DNA of 64,000 nt, taken from WVZL01 sp041862375. Lineage in GTDB: Bacteria > Acidobacteriota > Aminicenantia > Aminicenantales > Aminicenantaceae. The notes beneath the pieces were generated by a model, which was given only the letters and a program-made list of their open reading frames with translations, was not told the origin of the DNA and ran no database searches. Positions 40,209 to 49,489 of this stretch are shown piece after piece; the stretch's first letter is position 1, and every line of letters begins with the position of its first letter. The position numbers and the translations under genes are program-made. The DNA is taken from positions 62,001 to 126,000 of the forward strand of contig JBGVTE010000126.1 in the NCBI GenBank assembly GCA_041862375.1, written 5' to 3'.

Positions 40209-41411
40209 ATGGAATGGGAAAAAATTGCAGTTGAATTAACAGTCTCCACTTCTTCTAAAATTGTACTTCTGGTTTTGGATGGATTAGGCGGGCTGCCGCG
40301 TGAGGGAAAAACAGAACTAGAAGCTGCCCATACACCTCGCCTCGATGATCTGGCCCGCAAAAGCGTCTGCGGCCTCACTGACTCTGTTTTTATGGGAATT
40401 ACTCCTGGGAGTGGCCCTGCTCATATGGCTCTCTTTGGCTATAATCCTCTTAAGTACATCTTAGGGCGTGGAATCCTCGAGGCTATGGGATTAGGAATTG
40501 ATGTAGGAAAAGATGATCTAGTGGCCCGAGGGAATTTTGCTACATTGAAAGACAATCTTATCATTGATAGAAGAGCAGGAAGAATTCCTACGAGCGAGAA
40601 CGAAAAGTTATGCAAAAAGATCAATTCTTATATTGAAAAGAGAAAAAATCCACAAATTACGCTTTTCCCTGGAAAAGAACACAGGTTTGTAGTCAGATTC
40701 AGGGAGCAAGGTCTCTCCGACTCTCTATCAGATGCGGATCCCCAAAAAGAAAATATGCCTCGACCGCATGCCCAGCCGCTTTCTCAAAAAGCTGAAAAAA
40801 CATCTCACATTGTAAACGCATTTCTCGATGAAATAACCCTCTTCTTGAAGGACAATCCCCGAGCTAACACTATTCTTTTGAGGGGATTCTCCAAACTTCC
40901 ATCAATCCCCAGCATGGAAGAGCTGTATAAATTAAAGCCAGCAGCTATTGCTAATTATCCAATGTATAAAGGACTGGCAAGGTTAGTAGGCATGGAGGTT
41001 CTAAGTGCTGGTCCTAAAGTAAACCACCTCTTTGAATCTCTTGAAAAACATTTCACAGAATATGATTTCTTCTTTGTCCACTTTAAAAAAACAGATTCTG
41101 CTGGAGAAGACGGAAATTTTGTTAAGAAAAAAGAAGCTATTGAAGAAATAGATGCCTTTATTCCACGGCTTCTCTCTTTGGAGCCGGATGTTGCAGTTGT
41201 TACTTCTGACCATTCCACACCATGGCTCCTAAAATCTCACTCATGGCACCCAAATCCCTTCCTCCTCCACTCTAAAACTGCTCTGCCCGATAATGTAACC
41301 CAATTCTCAGAAAAAGATTGCAGTCGGGGTTACCTTGGTCGGTTTCAAGCTCTCTACGCAATGCCTCTGATGCTAGCCCATGCCAGAAAAATGAAAAAAT
41401 TTGGAGCCTGA
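40209..41411 (+). CDS. apgM: 2,3-bisphosphoglycerate-independent phosphoglycerate mutase, archaeal type
   Basis: 400 residues of the alkaline-phosphatase superfamily (ApgM, COG3635). The metal site includes Leu-Val-Leu-Asp-Gly-Leu-Gly-Gly (31-38 region). Further motifs are Thr-Glu-Leu-Glu-Ala-Ala-His-Thr-Pro, Gly-Ser-Gly-Pro-Ala-His (nucleophile Ser region), Lys-Thr-Asp-Ser-Ala-Gly-Glu-Asp-Gly, and Val-Thr-Ser-Asp-His-Ser-Thr-Pro near the C-terminus. It interconverts 3- and 2-phosphoglycerate in glycolysis. This form is typical of archaea and occurs in scattered bacteria. The start follows from the promoter position and family alignment. Confidence 0.92.
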   Translation: MEWEKIAVELTVSTSSKIVLLVLDGLGGLPREGKTELEAAHTPRLDDLARKSVCGLTDSVFMGITPGSGPAHMALFGYNPLKYILGRGILEAMGLGIDVGKDDLVARGNFATLKDNLIIDRRAGRIPTSENEKLCKKINSYIEKRKNPQITLFPGKEHRFVVRFREQGLSDSLSDADPQKENMPRPHAQPLSQKAEKTSHIVNAFLDEITLFLKDNPRANTILLRGFSKLPSIPSMEELYKLKPAAIANYPMYKGLARLVGMEVLSAGPKVNHLFESLEKHFTEYDFFFVHFKKTDSAGEDGNFVKKKEAIEEIDAFIPRLLSLEPDVAVVTSDHSTPWLLKSHSWHPNPFLLHSKTALPDNVTQFSEKDCSRGYLGRFQALYAMPLMLAHARKMKKFGA

Positions 41412-41470
41412 TGACAAATGGAAATAATTCTATTATTATTATATAATTAATAAAAATTATTAAAAAAAAT

Positions 41471-42640
41471 ATGAAAAATAGAAAGTCTAAGATCCTCATG
41501 CTCCTTTTCCTGCTACCCCTCTTCTTCTTCCCGAGTGCCGATCAGAGAGTGGAAGTTTACAACCTTCGCTCCCATACTCACCCCTTTTTTACTCGAATTG
41601 TTATTGATATCGGAAAATTAAGAGAATATACATACAATAAGTTAACTAATCCAGACAGGGTCTATGTCGACATCTACCAAGCGAGATTGAATCCTATCCT
41701 CCACGGAAAGATAATCCCTGTAAAAAACGATTACCTTCACCAGATACGTATCGCTCAGAAGACTGCTTCTACTGTTCGAGCTGTTGTTGACCTCGATTTC
41801 AGCAGAATCAACAAATATCAAGTATTCCACCTCTTTGATCCTTTCAGGGTTGTCATCGATATATATCCCAAAAAATTTACTCAAGAAAGTATTACGTCAC
41901 AAACTCCTGCTCCGCCTCAGCCTACTGAATCAGGATACAGTATGATCAGGCAATTGGGATTGGGTATCCGAAGAATAGTTATCGATCCCGGTCATGGAGG
42001 CTCAGACCCAGGAGGCATTAGCAGAAGCGGGCTTAAAGAAAAAGATGTTGTGCTTAAAGTCTCTCTGCACCTAAAAAAATTGTTGCACTCTAGAAAGGAT
42101 TTGGAGGTAATATTAACCCGAGAATCGGACATCTTCGTCCCTTTGGAAAACAGAACCATCATCGCAAACCAGAAGAAAGCAGACATCTTCATATCGATCC
42201 ACGCAAATGCCCACAGAAACAGAGGGCTATCTGGAGTAGAGACATTTTTCCTCAATTTTAGCCAAAACCCTTCTATCAATGAAATTGCAGCTCGAGAAAA
42301 TGCAACATCAACAAAGAACATCAGCGAAATGATGAACATTATTAAAAATATTGTCAGAAACAGTAAAATTGTTGAATCAAGGGAGTTGGCAAAAAAAATT
42401 CAAAACAGTCTTGTTAGACGCCTTTCTAAAACATACAAAAATGTTAGAAATCTGGGTGCCAAGGGAGGCCCTTTCTGGGTTCTAATTGGAGGAGAAACTC
42501 CATCTGTCTTGGTTGAAGTATCCTATCTGAGCAACTATCAAGATGAATCAAGGCTGAAAAGTGCTAGCTATCTTCAACAAGTTGCTCAAGGAATATATGA
42601 AGGCATAGTTGAGTACATCCATTCATTGGGAAAAGGATAG
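41471..42640 (+). CDS. N-acetylmuramoyl-L-alanine amidase (AmiC type, AMIN domain)
   Basis: 389 residues: a signal peptide (Lys/Arg-rich start, then a Leu/Phe core to about residue 24), an AMIN domain (about 28-140) that targets septal envelope, and an Amidase_3 zinc domain (about 175-385). Zinc ligands are visible in Asp-Pro-Gly-His-Gly-Gly, Glu after Gly-Leu-Lys, and Ser-Ile-His-Ala-Asn. The catalytic Glu lies in Val-Leu-Val-Glu-Val-Ser-Tyr. It cleaves peptide stems from murein during cell separation, in the periplasm. It is followed after seven bases by the DUF362 gene. Confidence 0.93.
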   Translation: MKNRKSKILMLLFLLPLFFFPSADQRVEVYNLRSHTHPFFTRIVIDIGKLREYTYNKLTNPDRVYVDIYQARLNPILHGKIIPVKNDYLHQIRIAQKTASTVRAVVDLDFSRINKYQVFHLFDPFRVVIDIYPKKFTQESITSQTPAPPQPTESGYSMIRQLGLGIRRIVIDPGHGGSDPGGISRSGLKEKDVVLKVSLHLKKLLHSRKDLEVILTRESDIFVPLENRTIIANQKKADIFISIHANAHRNRGLSGVETFFLNFSQNPSINEIAARENATSTKNISEMMNIIKNIVRNSKIVESRELAKKIQNSLVRRLSKTYKNVRNLGAKGGPFWVLIGGETPSVLVEVSYLSNYQDESRLKSASYLQQVAQGIYEGIVEYIHSLGKG

Positions 42641-42647
42641 GTTTATC

Positions 42648-43535
42648 ATGAAAAGAAGAGATTTTTTAAAAGACATCGCTGTTGGCAGCCTCTTTCTGAA
42701 CTTCAGCCCTGTACTTTTAACCAAGGAGAAAAATCTCCCTGACCTAACTTTTGTTCAAGGCGATTCTCCTGATTTGATAGCGAGAGAAGCCATCGTTTCT
42801 TTGGGAGGAATTGAACGATTTGTTTCTAGAGGAGATGTAATTGTAATTAAACCTAATATTGGTTGGGACAGAAAACCTAAACAGGCGGCATGTACTAATC
42901 CTGAAGTTGTCAAGGCTATAGTTGAGCTCAGCTTAGGAGCAGGGGCAAAAGAAGTTAAAGTGATGGATAATCCATGCAACCAGGCAAAAAGGACGTATGC
43001 CCGCTCAGGAATTGCTGCTGCTGCTAAAAATGCAGGGGCAAAAGTCCTCTTTCCCAATCCCCATCGACTAAAGAAACTCTCTCTAAAGGGAGAATGGCTT
43101 AAAGAATGGGAAGTGTTCACAGATTTTATTGAGGCAGACAAAATTATCAATGTTCCCATTGCAAAAATCCATAGCCTGTCTAGGCTTACATTGGGAATGA
43201 AGAACTGGTTAGGGGCAATCGGCGGAAACAGGAACCAGCTCCATCAAAAACTTGATCAGGCAATGATTGATCTCGCTTCCTTCTTCAAGCCGTGCCTGAC
43301 TGTTTTGGATGCCTACCGAATCCTCATCCGGAACGGCCCTCAGGGAGGAAGGCTCTCTGACGCTAAACTCCATAAAACTGTCGTTGCCGGCGTAGACTAC
43401 GTGGCTGTCGATGCTCTGGGAACAACTTTTTTTGGAATAAATCCTCAAGATATGCCTTATCTTCAACTTGCTTACAAAAAAGGCCACGGAGAAATTAACC
43501 TAGAAAAGCTCAAAATTGAAAAAAGAACGCTCTAG
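42648..43535 (+). CDS. DUF362 protein with Tat signal
   Basis: 295 residues from the ATG at 42648 (AGG six bases upstream); a longer frame begins inside the amidase gene. The N-terminus Met-Lys-Arg-Arg-Asp-Phe-Leu-Lys plus a hydrophobic stretch is a twin-arginine signal, so the protein is probably exported folded. The DUF362 core has Val-Ile-Lys-Pro-Asn-Ile-Gly-Trp, Asp-Asn-Pro-Cys-Asn and Val-Pro-Ile-Ala-Lys-Ile-His-Ser-Leu-Ser-Arg-Leu-Thr-Leu-Gly-Met-Lys-Asn-Trp. The family has no settled biochemical role. It overlaps the polyferredoxin gene by 20 nt, which suggests a shared redox function. Confidence 0.87.
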   Translation: MKRRDFLKDIAVGSLFLNFSPVLLTKEKNLPDLTFVQGDSPDLIAREAIVSLGGIERFVSRGDVIVIKPNIGWDRKPKQAACTNPEVVKAIVELSLGAGAKEVKVMDNPCNQAKRTYARSGIAAAAKNAGAKVLFPNPHRLKKLSLKGEWLKEWEVFTDFIEADKIINVPIAKIHSLSRLTLGMKNWLGAIGGNRNQLHQKLDQAMIDLASFFKPCLTVLDAYRILIRNGPQGGRLSDAKLHKTVVAGVDYVAVDALGTTFFGINPQDMPYLQLAYKKGHGEINLEKLKIEKRTL

Positions 43536-45114
43536 AAAATACCGAATTATCCAATCTCTTCGAATTCTCAGCCAAACAGTTTTCTTCTTCCTCTTTATTT
43601 ATCTTCTTCTTGGAACTCATTTCACTGGAGAGGATTACATCGGAAGAGTCGAAATCTTTTTTCATTTTAACCCCCTTATCGCCTTAGCAATGTTCATCGC
43701 TTCCAGAACTCTATATGCTTCATTCATCTTCGCAGCTTTTACAATAATTATAACATTTGTCTTAGGTCGGGTTGTCTGCAGCTGGGTATGTCCCCTCGGC
43801 TCAGTCCATCAATTTTTCTCCTTTCTCTTTAAAAAAACAAAATTACTAAGACCTAAGAACACCCAAGATAAAAAAATAACGTGGAAATATTACCTTTTGA
43901 TATTCATTCTCGTAAGCGCTCTTTTTACTCTAGACCTCGTAGGAATTTTTGACCCGCTCTCTCTGCTCTACCGTTCTTTTACCGTAAGCTTATTCCCTGC
44001 GTTGAGTTATGGCTTTGACGCTTTTCTCGGTTTTCTCTACAGCATACATCTCTCCGGATTAGCTGATTCACTAGCCCAATTCCTAGAGACTCTGACTCTC
44101 AATTCAACATTCCGTCAGGGATTCTTCATCGCTGCTCTCCTCGTTGGCATTGTGCTCTTGAACATTTCAAGGGAAAGATTCTGGTGCCGTTGCCTCTGCC
44201 CTTTAGGAGCATTTCTTGGGCTTATCTCGAGGTGGAATGTGCTCAAGCTAAAGATAAATACTGAAAGATGTATCGAATGTAATCTATGCAACATTCACTG
44301 CGAAACCCAAGCTTCTCCTTTCCCCCAGAAAAATTGGAAAAGCTCTGAATGTATTTACTGCTACACCTGTGGAGCTATCTGCCCCACAAGCGCTGTGGAA
44401 TTCCCGCTAAAGTCAGAATTCGAAAAAGTCGAAACTATAAATCTTTCCCGCAGAAAGCTCATTTTTGCCTCACTACTTGCTGTAGTCACTATGCCCTTTT
44501 TCCGTATTTCGCCCGCATCCAAGCGAGCATCGCCAAAGCTCATCAGACCTCCAGGAGCAATCCCTGAGGAGAAATTCCTCCAAAAATGTGTCAAGTGCGG
44601 TGAATGCATGAAGGCCTGCCCGACTAATGCCCTGCAGCCTGCCTTAGCAGAAGCAGGTCCAGAAGGAATCTGGACCCCTATACTTGTGCCAAAAATCGGA
44701 TACTGCGAATACTACTGCTCCCTCTGCTCCCAGGTATGCCCCACAGGAGCTATAAAGGAACTTACTGTAGAAGAAAAGACAAAGATAAGAATAGGCCTGG
44801 CGTGGATCGATAAAAGTCGCTGTATTCCCTATAATCTCGGCACGCCATGCATCGTCTGCGAGGAACACTGTCCCACATCTCCAAAAGCTATAAAACTGGT
44901 TAAGACAGAGGTGCTGCTCCCAGACGGTACTAAAAAAACTCCTGCAGCTCCGGTAATCAACACTGACTTATGCATCGGATGCGGAATCTGTGAGAACAAA
45001 TGTCCTGTTGTAGACCAGCCTGCTATTTTTTGTACAAGTATCGGGGAAAGCCGCTCTGAGCGAAACCAACTCCTCCTTCCCCTTATTAAAGAAGTAGAAG
45101 GGTCATACAAATAA
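43516..45114 (+). CDS. NapH-like membrane polyferredoxin fused to a Tat-type ferredoxin domain
   Basis: 532 residues from a TTG start inside the DUF362 gene. The N-terminal half has about four membrane segments (20-32, 52-85, 125-145, 203-217). Two Cys-x3-Cys-Pro motifs (Cys-Ser-Trp-Val-Cys-Pro and Cys-Arg-Cys-Leu-Cys-Pro) and two ferredoxin motifs (252-289) are also present, as in NapH. At residues 311-335 a second twin-arginine-like segment (Ser-Arg-Arg-Lys-Leu plus a hydrophobic core) opens a C-terminal NapG-like domain with about four further Cys-x2-Cys-x2-Cys-x3-Cys-Pro clusters. It probably moves electrons across the membrane with the DUF362 protein. The terminal reductase is unknown; no napA is present. 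Confidence 0.85.
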   Translation: MKKERSRKYRIIQSLRILSQTVFFFLFIYLLLGTHFTGEDYIGRVEIFFHFNPLIALAMFIASRTLYASFIFAAFTIIITFVLGRVVCSWVCPLGSVHQFFSFLFKKTKLLRPKNTQDKKITWKYYLLIFILVSALFTLDLVGIFDPLSLLYRSFTVSLFPALSYGFDAFLGFLYSIHLSGLADSLAQFLETLTLNSTFRQGFFIAALLVGIVLLNISRERFWCRCLCPLGAFLGLISRWNVLKLKINTERCIECNLCNIHCETQASPFPQKNWKSSECIYCYTCGAICPTSAVEFPLKSEFEKVETINLSRRKLIFASLLAVVTMPFFRISPASKRASPKLIRPPGAIPEEKFLQKCVKCGECMKACPTNALQPALAEAGPEGIWTPILVPKIGYCEYYCSLCSQVCPTGAIKELTVEEKTKIRIGLAWIDKSRCIPYNLGTPCIVCEEHCPTSPKAIKLVKTEVLLPDGTKKTPAAPVINTDLCIGCGICENKCPVVDQPAIFCTSIGESRSERNQLLLPLIKEVEGSYK

Positions 45115-45272
45115 GCCTCACCTCTTTTAAAACACGTACAATTCTTCGCTGTATTGTATCTCTTGTATCGTTTTTACTAGAAAAATACTTCAAAGTATTC
45201 TGGATATCAGAAGAACAGAACCGTCTTCAATAATTAAAAAGGGATATTTCTTCTTTAAGGAAGCAGATCCTG

Positions 45273-46250
45273 TTATTCAGAGATAATTTTCTTCAATTCC
45301 TCTTTTAAGTGAGGGATAACTTGGAAGAGATCCCCAACAATTCCATAATCAGCAACTTTAAAGATAGGAGCTTCAGGGTCTTTATTTACAGCCACAATAT
45401 ACTTTGAGGAGGACATTCCTGCCAGATGCTGAATAGCGCCTGAAATCCCGAAAGCCAGATAGAGGTTGGGTGAAACAGTTTTCCCTGTTTGGCCAACTTG
45501 ATGTTGATGATCAATCCAGCCTGCATCTACAGCAGACCGGGAAGCCCCTATAGCTGAGTGGGGGATAATATTTGAAAGTTCCTTTAACAGGTTAAAATTT
45601 TCAGGCCCCTTCATTCCTCTTCCGCCTGAGATAACACATTCCGCTTCAGTTACATCAAGCTCTGCGCCTTCTTCCTTAATAATTTCAACAACTTTGCTTT
45701 TAATTATATCTTCAGGGATGACAATCTCTTTTTTAATAACCTCTGCTTGTTTCGAAGCCGGTTCTAATAGAGGAAACACATTGGGTCTTAGCGTTGCTAC
45801 TTGTGGTGAAGATTTAAAGGTAAACGTGACAAAAGCTTTTCCAGCAAAGATTGGCCGAGCAACTTCCAATTTCCCATCCTTAGACGCTGTCTTAGTACAG
45901 TCAGAAGCTAAAGCTGCTCCTAATCTAGCTGCAACCCGTGGCGCTAAATCTTTGCCAAGGGAACTCGCTGAAAACAATACTACTCCTGGTTTAATCTCAT
46001 CAGCCAAAGAAACAAGCGCTTGAGCATAGCTCTGAGCGGAATAACGGCTAAATAGAGAGTTCTCTAATAAATATATCTTCGAAACTCCGTAAGGAGAAAC
46101 TTCAGAAGCAAAGATTTCCATATTGTGGCCTACAAAAACAGCATTCACTTCCGTGTTCATCTCATCTGCCCTTCTTTTTCCCTCAGAAAGAGCCTCCAAG
46201 GAAGATCTTTTTACTTTCCCTTCTCTCACTTCGATAAATACTAATATCAT
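45273..46250 (-). CDS. etfA: electron transfer flavoprotein alpha subunit
   Basis: 325 residues. The N-terminal domain is followed by the FAD-binding C-terminal domain with Ser-Gly-Gly-Arg-Gly-Met, Gly-Ala-Ser-Arg-Ser-Ala-Val-Asp-Ala-Gly-Trp, Gln-Val-Gly-Gln-Thr-Gly-Lys-Thr-Val, Tyr-Leu-Ala-Phe-Gly-Ile-Ser-Gly-Ala-Ile-Gln-His and Ala-Val-Asn-Lys-Asp-Pro. With EtfB it carries electrons from acyl-CoA or other dehydrogenases. GGAGGG precedes the ATG, 12 nt after etfB. No dehydrogenase or ETF-quinone oxidoreductase lies in the window, so its partner is elsewhere. Confidence 0.96.
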   Translation of the reverse strand: MILVFIEVREGKVKRSSLEALSEGKRRADEMNTEVNAVFVGHNMEIFASEVSPYGVSKIYLLENSLFSRYSAQSYAQALVSLADEIKPGVVLFSASSLGKDLAPRVAARLGAALASDCTKTASKDGKLEVARPIFAGKAFVTFTFKSSPQVATLRPNVFPLLEPASKQAEVIKKEIVIPEDIIKSKVVEIIKEEGAELDVTEAECVISGGRGMKGPENFNLLKELSNIIPHSAIGASRSAVDAGWIDHQHQVGQTGKTVSPNLYLAFGISGAIQHLAGMSSSKYIVAVNKDPEAPIFKVADYGIVGDLFQVIPHLKEELKKIISE

Positions 46251-46262
46251 TATTCCCTCCCT

Positions 46263-47045
46263 TCAGATAACCTTGGCTTCACTGTGCAACAGCTCTGCGA
46301 GTTTTTTTGCAGCCTCAGTGGGTTCGTCCTCGATAATCTTTACAGCCTGTCTCGTCGGAGGGGCATCAATTTTTGTAATCTCCAATTGCGACATTAATTC
46401 CTCCTCGCCCAAGCCCAAATCGCTGAGAGTAATCACCGGAATTTCTTTCTTTTTGGCCATCATTATTCCCTTAAGGGTCTCATACCGGGGTTCATTCAAT
46501 CCTTTCTGGGCACTTATAACTGCAGGCAGCGAAAACTCGACCTTTTCCAGTGCGCCTTCTATTTCTCTGTGAGCAATCCCTTTGTTTCCTTCTATTTCCA
46601 ACTTTACTACAACATTAACCTGAGGCAATTCCAGAAATTCAGCTACCATTGAGGGAACTTGACTGTTATCTGCTCCAACAGATTGTTTTCCAAAAAGCAA
46701 CAAATCATATTCAGAATATTTTTTCTTAATGGTTTCAGCAATAATCTTAGATACTCTCAAACCATCATAACTTTCCGGAGCGTCATCTTTTACTAGAACT
46801 GCCTCATCCGCTCCCATAGCTAAACACTTCTTCAAAATCACTAATGCATCTTCAGGGCCAACAGATACAACTGTTACCTTTCCTCCCTTAGTCTCTCTTA
46901 TCCTAAGGGCTTCTTCCACGGCATACTCGTCATAAGGACTTAAAACAAAATTTAAGCCTTCCTCAACTATTGCATTGTCCTCATGGCTTATCCTTATTTT
47001 TGATTCAGTATCAGGAACTCTTTTGACAAAAACATATAAATTCAA
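46263..47045 (-). CDS. etfB: electron transfer flavoprotein beta subunit
   Basis: 260 residues, normal length: Val-Lys-Arg-Val-Pro-Asp-Thr at the start, Leu-Ser-Pro-Tyr-Asp-Glu-Tyr-Ala-Val-Glu-Glu-Ala, Met-Gly-Ala-Asp-Glu-Ala, and Phe-Gly-Lys-Gln-Ser-Val-Gly-Ala-Asp-Asn-Ser-Gln-Val-Pro. The Asp-Asn-Ser-Gln-Val nucleotide site resembles ETFs that bind AMP or, in bifurcating types, a second FAD; which of these applies cannot be decided here. The start is TTG with GAGGAGG five bases upstream. Confidence 0.95.
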   Translation of the reverse strand: MNLYVFVKRVPDTESKIRISHEDNAIVEEGLNFVLSPYDEYAVEEALRIRETKGGKVTVVSVGPEDALVILKKCLAMGADEAVLVKDDAPESYDGLRVSKIIAETIKKKYSEYDLLLFGKQSVGADNSQVPSMVAEFLELPQVNVVVKLEIEGNKGIAHREIEGALEKVEFSLPAVISAQKGLNEPRYETLKGIMMAKKKEIPVITLSDLGLGEEELMSQLEITKIDAPPTRQAVKIIEDEPTEAAKKLAELLHSEAKVI

Positions 47046-47167
47046 TTATTCCTCCTCATAAAATCATTTATTTCATTTATAAAATTCAAGGATTTATTAA
47101 AAATGATATCTCGGGATTCTATTCTGGTCTTTCTAATCTCTCGCCAGGCTACTCTTTTCGCCTTTTT

Positions 47168-48442
47168 TTATTCTTCATATCTTTTCAGGACAAGGCAGCC
47201 ATTTGTTCCACCGAATCCGAAGGAGTTGCTTATAGCGTAATTTATCTCAGCTTTACGACTCTTATTAGGAACATAATCCAAGTCACATTTAGGGTCAGGC
47301 TTTTCATAGTTGATAGTCGGAGGCATAATCTGGTTTTTCAAAGCGAGAGCAGTTATTCCTGCTTCTACTCCCCCTGCGGCACCCAAGAGGTGTCCGACCA
47401 TAGACTTTGTCGAATTTACTCCTATTTTATAAGAATGGCTTCCAAAGAGCTTTTTTATTGCCAGCGTCTCAACCTTGTCGTTATAAGGCGTAGAGGTACC
47501 GTGGGCATTGATGTAATTAATCGCTTCAGGAGCAACACCGGCATCTTCGAGCGCTCTCTCCATAACCCTCAGAGCCCCTTTCCCATCCATTGCAGGAGCA
47601 GAAACATGGTAGGCATCTCCGGTCATTCCATAACCAACTATTTCGGCGTATATCAGAGCTCCTCGCTTTAGAGCCATCCCAAGTTCTTCTAGTATGAGAA
47701 CTCCTGCTCCTTCTCCCTCAACAAACCCATCTCTTTCTAGATCAAAGGGACGAGATGCCTTCTGGGGCTCATGGTTTCTCACAGAAAGAGCGCGCATCGC
47801 ACAGAAGCCAGCGATTCCAAGAGGAGTTATGGGAGCCTCTGAACCCCCTGCTATCATAATATCCGCATCTCCTCGAGCAATGATTCGGAATGAATCCCCA
47901 ACAGCATGGGTGCTCGTCGTGCATGCTGTTGCGGGGGCTGAATTTGGTCCCTGTGCTTTATAGCGTATCGAAATCTGACCCGCTGCTTCGTTGATAATGG
48001 CTGAAATCAGAAAAAATGGAGAAATCCGACTTGGCCCCTTCTCTAAGAGAATCTTATGGGTCTCTTCGATATAGCCAATACCTCCAATGCCAGAACCCAC
48101 ATAAACTCCACACCTGTCTCCTTCTAAATCAGAAGGATTAATCCCAGAATCTTCCACAGCTAATTGGGCAGCGGCTATGGCGTACTGGATAAAGAGGTCC
48201 ATCTTCCTAACCTCTCTTTTTTCAATAAAATTAAATGGATTAAAATTCTTTACTTCACCTGCAATTTTGGTAGAGTACTCAGAAGCATCAAACCTTGTAA
48301 TCAGGTCAATCCCGCTTCTTCCTCCAAGGAGTGCTTCCCACGTCTCTCTCGTCCCTATCCCAACTGGAGTAACCAATCCGATGCCAGTGATAACAACCCG
48401 CCTCAGGGAAAGAGATTTCTTATGGGAAGGAGAAATGTTCAT
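47168..48442 (-). CDS. fabF: beta-ketoacyl-ACP synthase II
   Basis: 424 residues of the condensing-enzyme fold. The active-site Cys lies in Ala-Thr-Ala-Cys-Thr-Thr-Ser-Thr-His, and the two catalytic His in Asn-Ala-His-Gly-Thr-Ser-Thr-Pro and [10 protein letters not shown]. It elongates acyl-ACP in fatty acid synthesis. The N-terminus carries about 12 residues before the standard Arg-Arg-Val-Val-Ile-Thr-Gly, and no ribosome site precedes the ATG, so the start is less certain. It is the last gene of the yceD-rpmF-plsX-fabG-acpP-fabF cluster. Confidence 0.95.
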   Translation of the reverse strand: MNISPSHKKSLSLRRVVITGIGLVTPVGIGTRETWEALLGGRSGIDLITRFDASEYSTKIAGEVKNFNPFNFIEKREVRKMDLFIQYAIAAAQLAVEDSGINPSDLEGDRCGVYVGSGIGGIGYIEETHKILLEKGPSRISPFFLISAIINEAAGQISIRYKAQGPNSAPATACTTSTHAVGDSFRIIARGDADIMIAGGSEAPITPLGIAGFCAMRALSVRNHEPQKASRPFDLERDGFVEGEGAGVLILEELGMALKRGALIYAEIVGYGMTGDAYHVSAPAMDGKGALRVMERALEDAGVAPEAINYINAHGTSTPYNDKVETLAIKKLFGSHSYKIGVNSTKSMVGHLLGAAGGVEAGITALALKNQIMPPTINYEKPDPKCDLDYVPNKSRKAEINYAISNSFGFGGTNGCLVLKRYEE

Positions 48443-48456
48443 TATAAAATTTGGAG

Positions 48457-48702
48457 TTATTTAGAAAGATGGCTCAAGATATAATCCATGGCCTTTCCAA
48501 CAGTACCCAGCTTTTCCGCATCTTCATCGGGAATATCCATCCCAAACTCATCTTCTAAGGCCATGACCAATTCAACTGTATCGAGGGAGTCAGCACCTAA
48601 ATCATCAGTGAAAGAAGCCTCCTCAGTAATTTGATCCTCGCTTATGCTGAGTTTGTCAGCAACAATTGTCTTTATTTTCTTCAACAATTCTTCCCTTTCC
48701 AT
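48457..48702 (-). CDS. acpP: acyl carrier protein
   Basis: 81 residues with the 4'-phosphopantetheine attachment site Asp-Asp-Leu-Gly-Ala-Asp-Ser-Leu-Asp (Ser near residue 39) and the acidic recognition helix Val-Met-Ala-Leu-Glu-Asp-Glu-Phe. It is the carrier for fatty acid intermediates. AGGAGG stands seven bases before the ATG. It lies between fabG and fabF, the classical order. Confidence 0.97.
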   Translation of the reverse strand: MEREELLKKIKTIVADKLSISEDQITEEASFTDDLGADSLDTVELVMALEDEFGMDIPDEDAEKLGTVGKAMDYILSHLSK

Positions 48703-48747
48703 GGTTTTCCTCCTCTTGATTTAGATAATCATTTATCAAATCTGAAG

Positions 48748-49488
48748 CTACATATACAACCCGCCATTCAAATTAATAACTTGGCCAGTTATATAGGCGG
48801 CTCTATCGGAAAGCAGAAACTTAACAACGCAGGCAACTTCTTCTGGTGTGCCAAACCTTTTCATCGGTATTAAATCAATGAACATCGTTTTGATTGAATC
48901 GGAAAGATTATCTGTCATAGGAGTAGCAATATAGCCCGGAGCAACAGCATTAACTGTAATCCCACGTGTGGCTACTTCCCTGGCCAATGATTTTGTAAAG
49001 CCAATTACTCCCGCTTTAGAAGCAGCATAATTAGTTTGGCCTGGATTTCCCATTAATCCAACCACAGAAGAGATGTTGACTATTCGACCGTACCGATTGC
49101 TTATCATATGTCTTATGACTGCCTTGGATACATTAAAAATCCCCTTCAAGTTAACCGCCAAAACAGCATCCCACTCTTCCTCTTTCATCCTCATCAGAAG
49201 GTTATCCCGAGTTACTCCAGCATTATTAACTAAAAAATCAATCTTTTGGTGATTCTTCACTATAATATCAACGACTCCCTGTATCTCTTCCAAACTAGAC
49301 ACATCCGCTTTATAAGATGAGGCTATTCCCCCATCCTTTTTAATCTTAGAAGTAACCTTTTTAAGCTTCTCTTCCTGAATGTCAATCAAGACAACTTCTG
49401 CACCGCATCCTGCCAGTTCAGATGCAATACTCTCACCAATCCCCTGGGAAGCCCCTGTGATGAGTGCTGTTTTTTGAGATAAATCCAT
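48748..49488 (-). CDS. fabG: 3-oxoacyl-ACP reductase
   Basis: 246 residues from the ATG at 49488, which comes one base after the plsX stop; a TTG at 49500 is the alternative. SDR signatures: Thr-Gly-Ala-Ser-Gln-Gly-Ile-Gly, Asn-Asn-Ala-Gly-Val-Thr-Arg-Asp, catalytic Ser in Asn-Ile-Ser-Ser-Val-Val-Gly, Tyr-Ala-Ala-Ser-Lys, and Asn-Ala-Val-Ala-Pro-Gly-Tyr. It reduces 3-ketoacyl-ACP with NADPH. No fabD or fabH occurs between plsX and fabG, where many bacteria have them. Confidence 0.95.
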   Translation of the reverse strand: MDLSQKTALITGASQGIGESIASELAGCGAEVVLIDIQEEKLKKVTSKIKKDGGIASSYKADVSSLEEIQGVVDIIVKNHQKIDFLVNNAGVTRDNLLMRMKEEEWDAVLAVNLKGIFNVSKAVIRHMISNRYGRIVNISSVVGLMGNPGQTNYAASKAGVIGFTKSLAREVATRGITVNAVAPGYIATPMTDNLSDSIKTMFIDLIPMKRFGTPEEVACVVKFLLSDRAAYITGQVINLNGGLYM

Positions 49489-49489
49489 C

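Noticed and set aside
45115..45272. Inverted repeat AATACTT/AAGTATT as a terminator between the polyferredoxin and etfA
   Set aside because: The loop is only about two bases and no T-run follows on either strand, so a terminator is not supported.
46123..46572. 149-codon frame antisense to etfA/etfB
   Set aside because: Lies wholly over two well-supported genes and has Ser/Phe-rich shadow composition.
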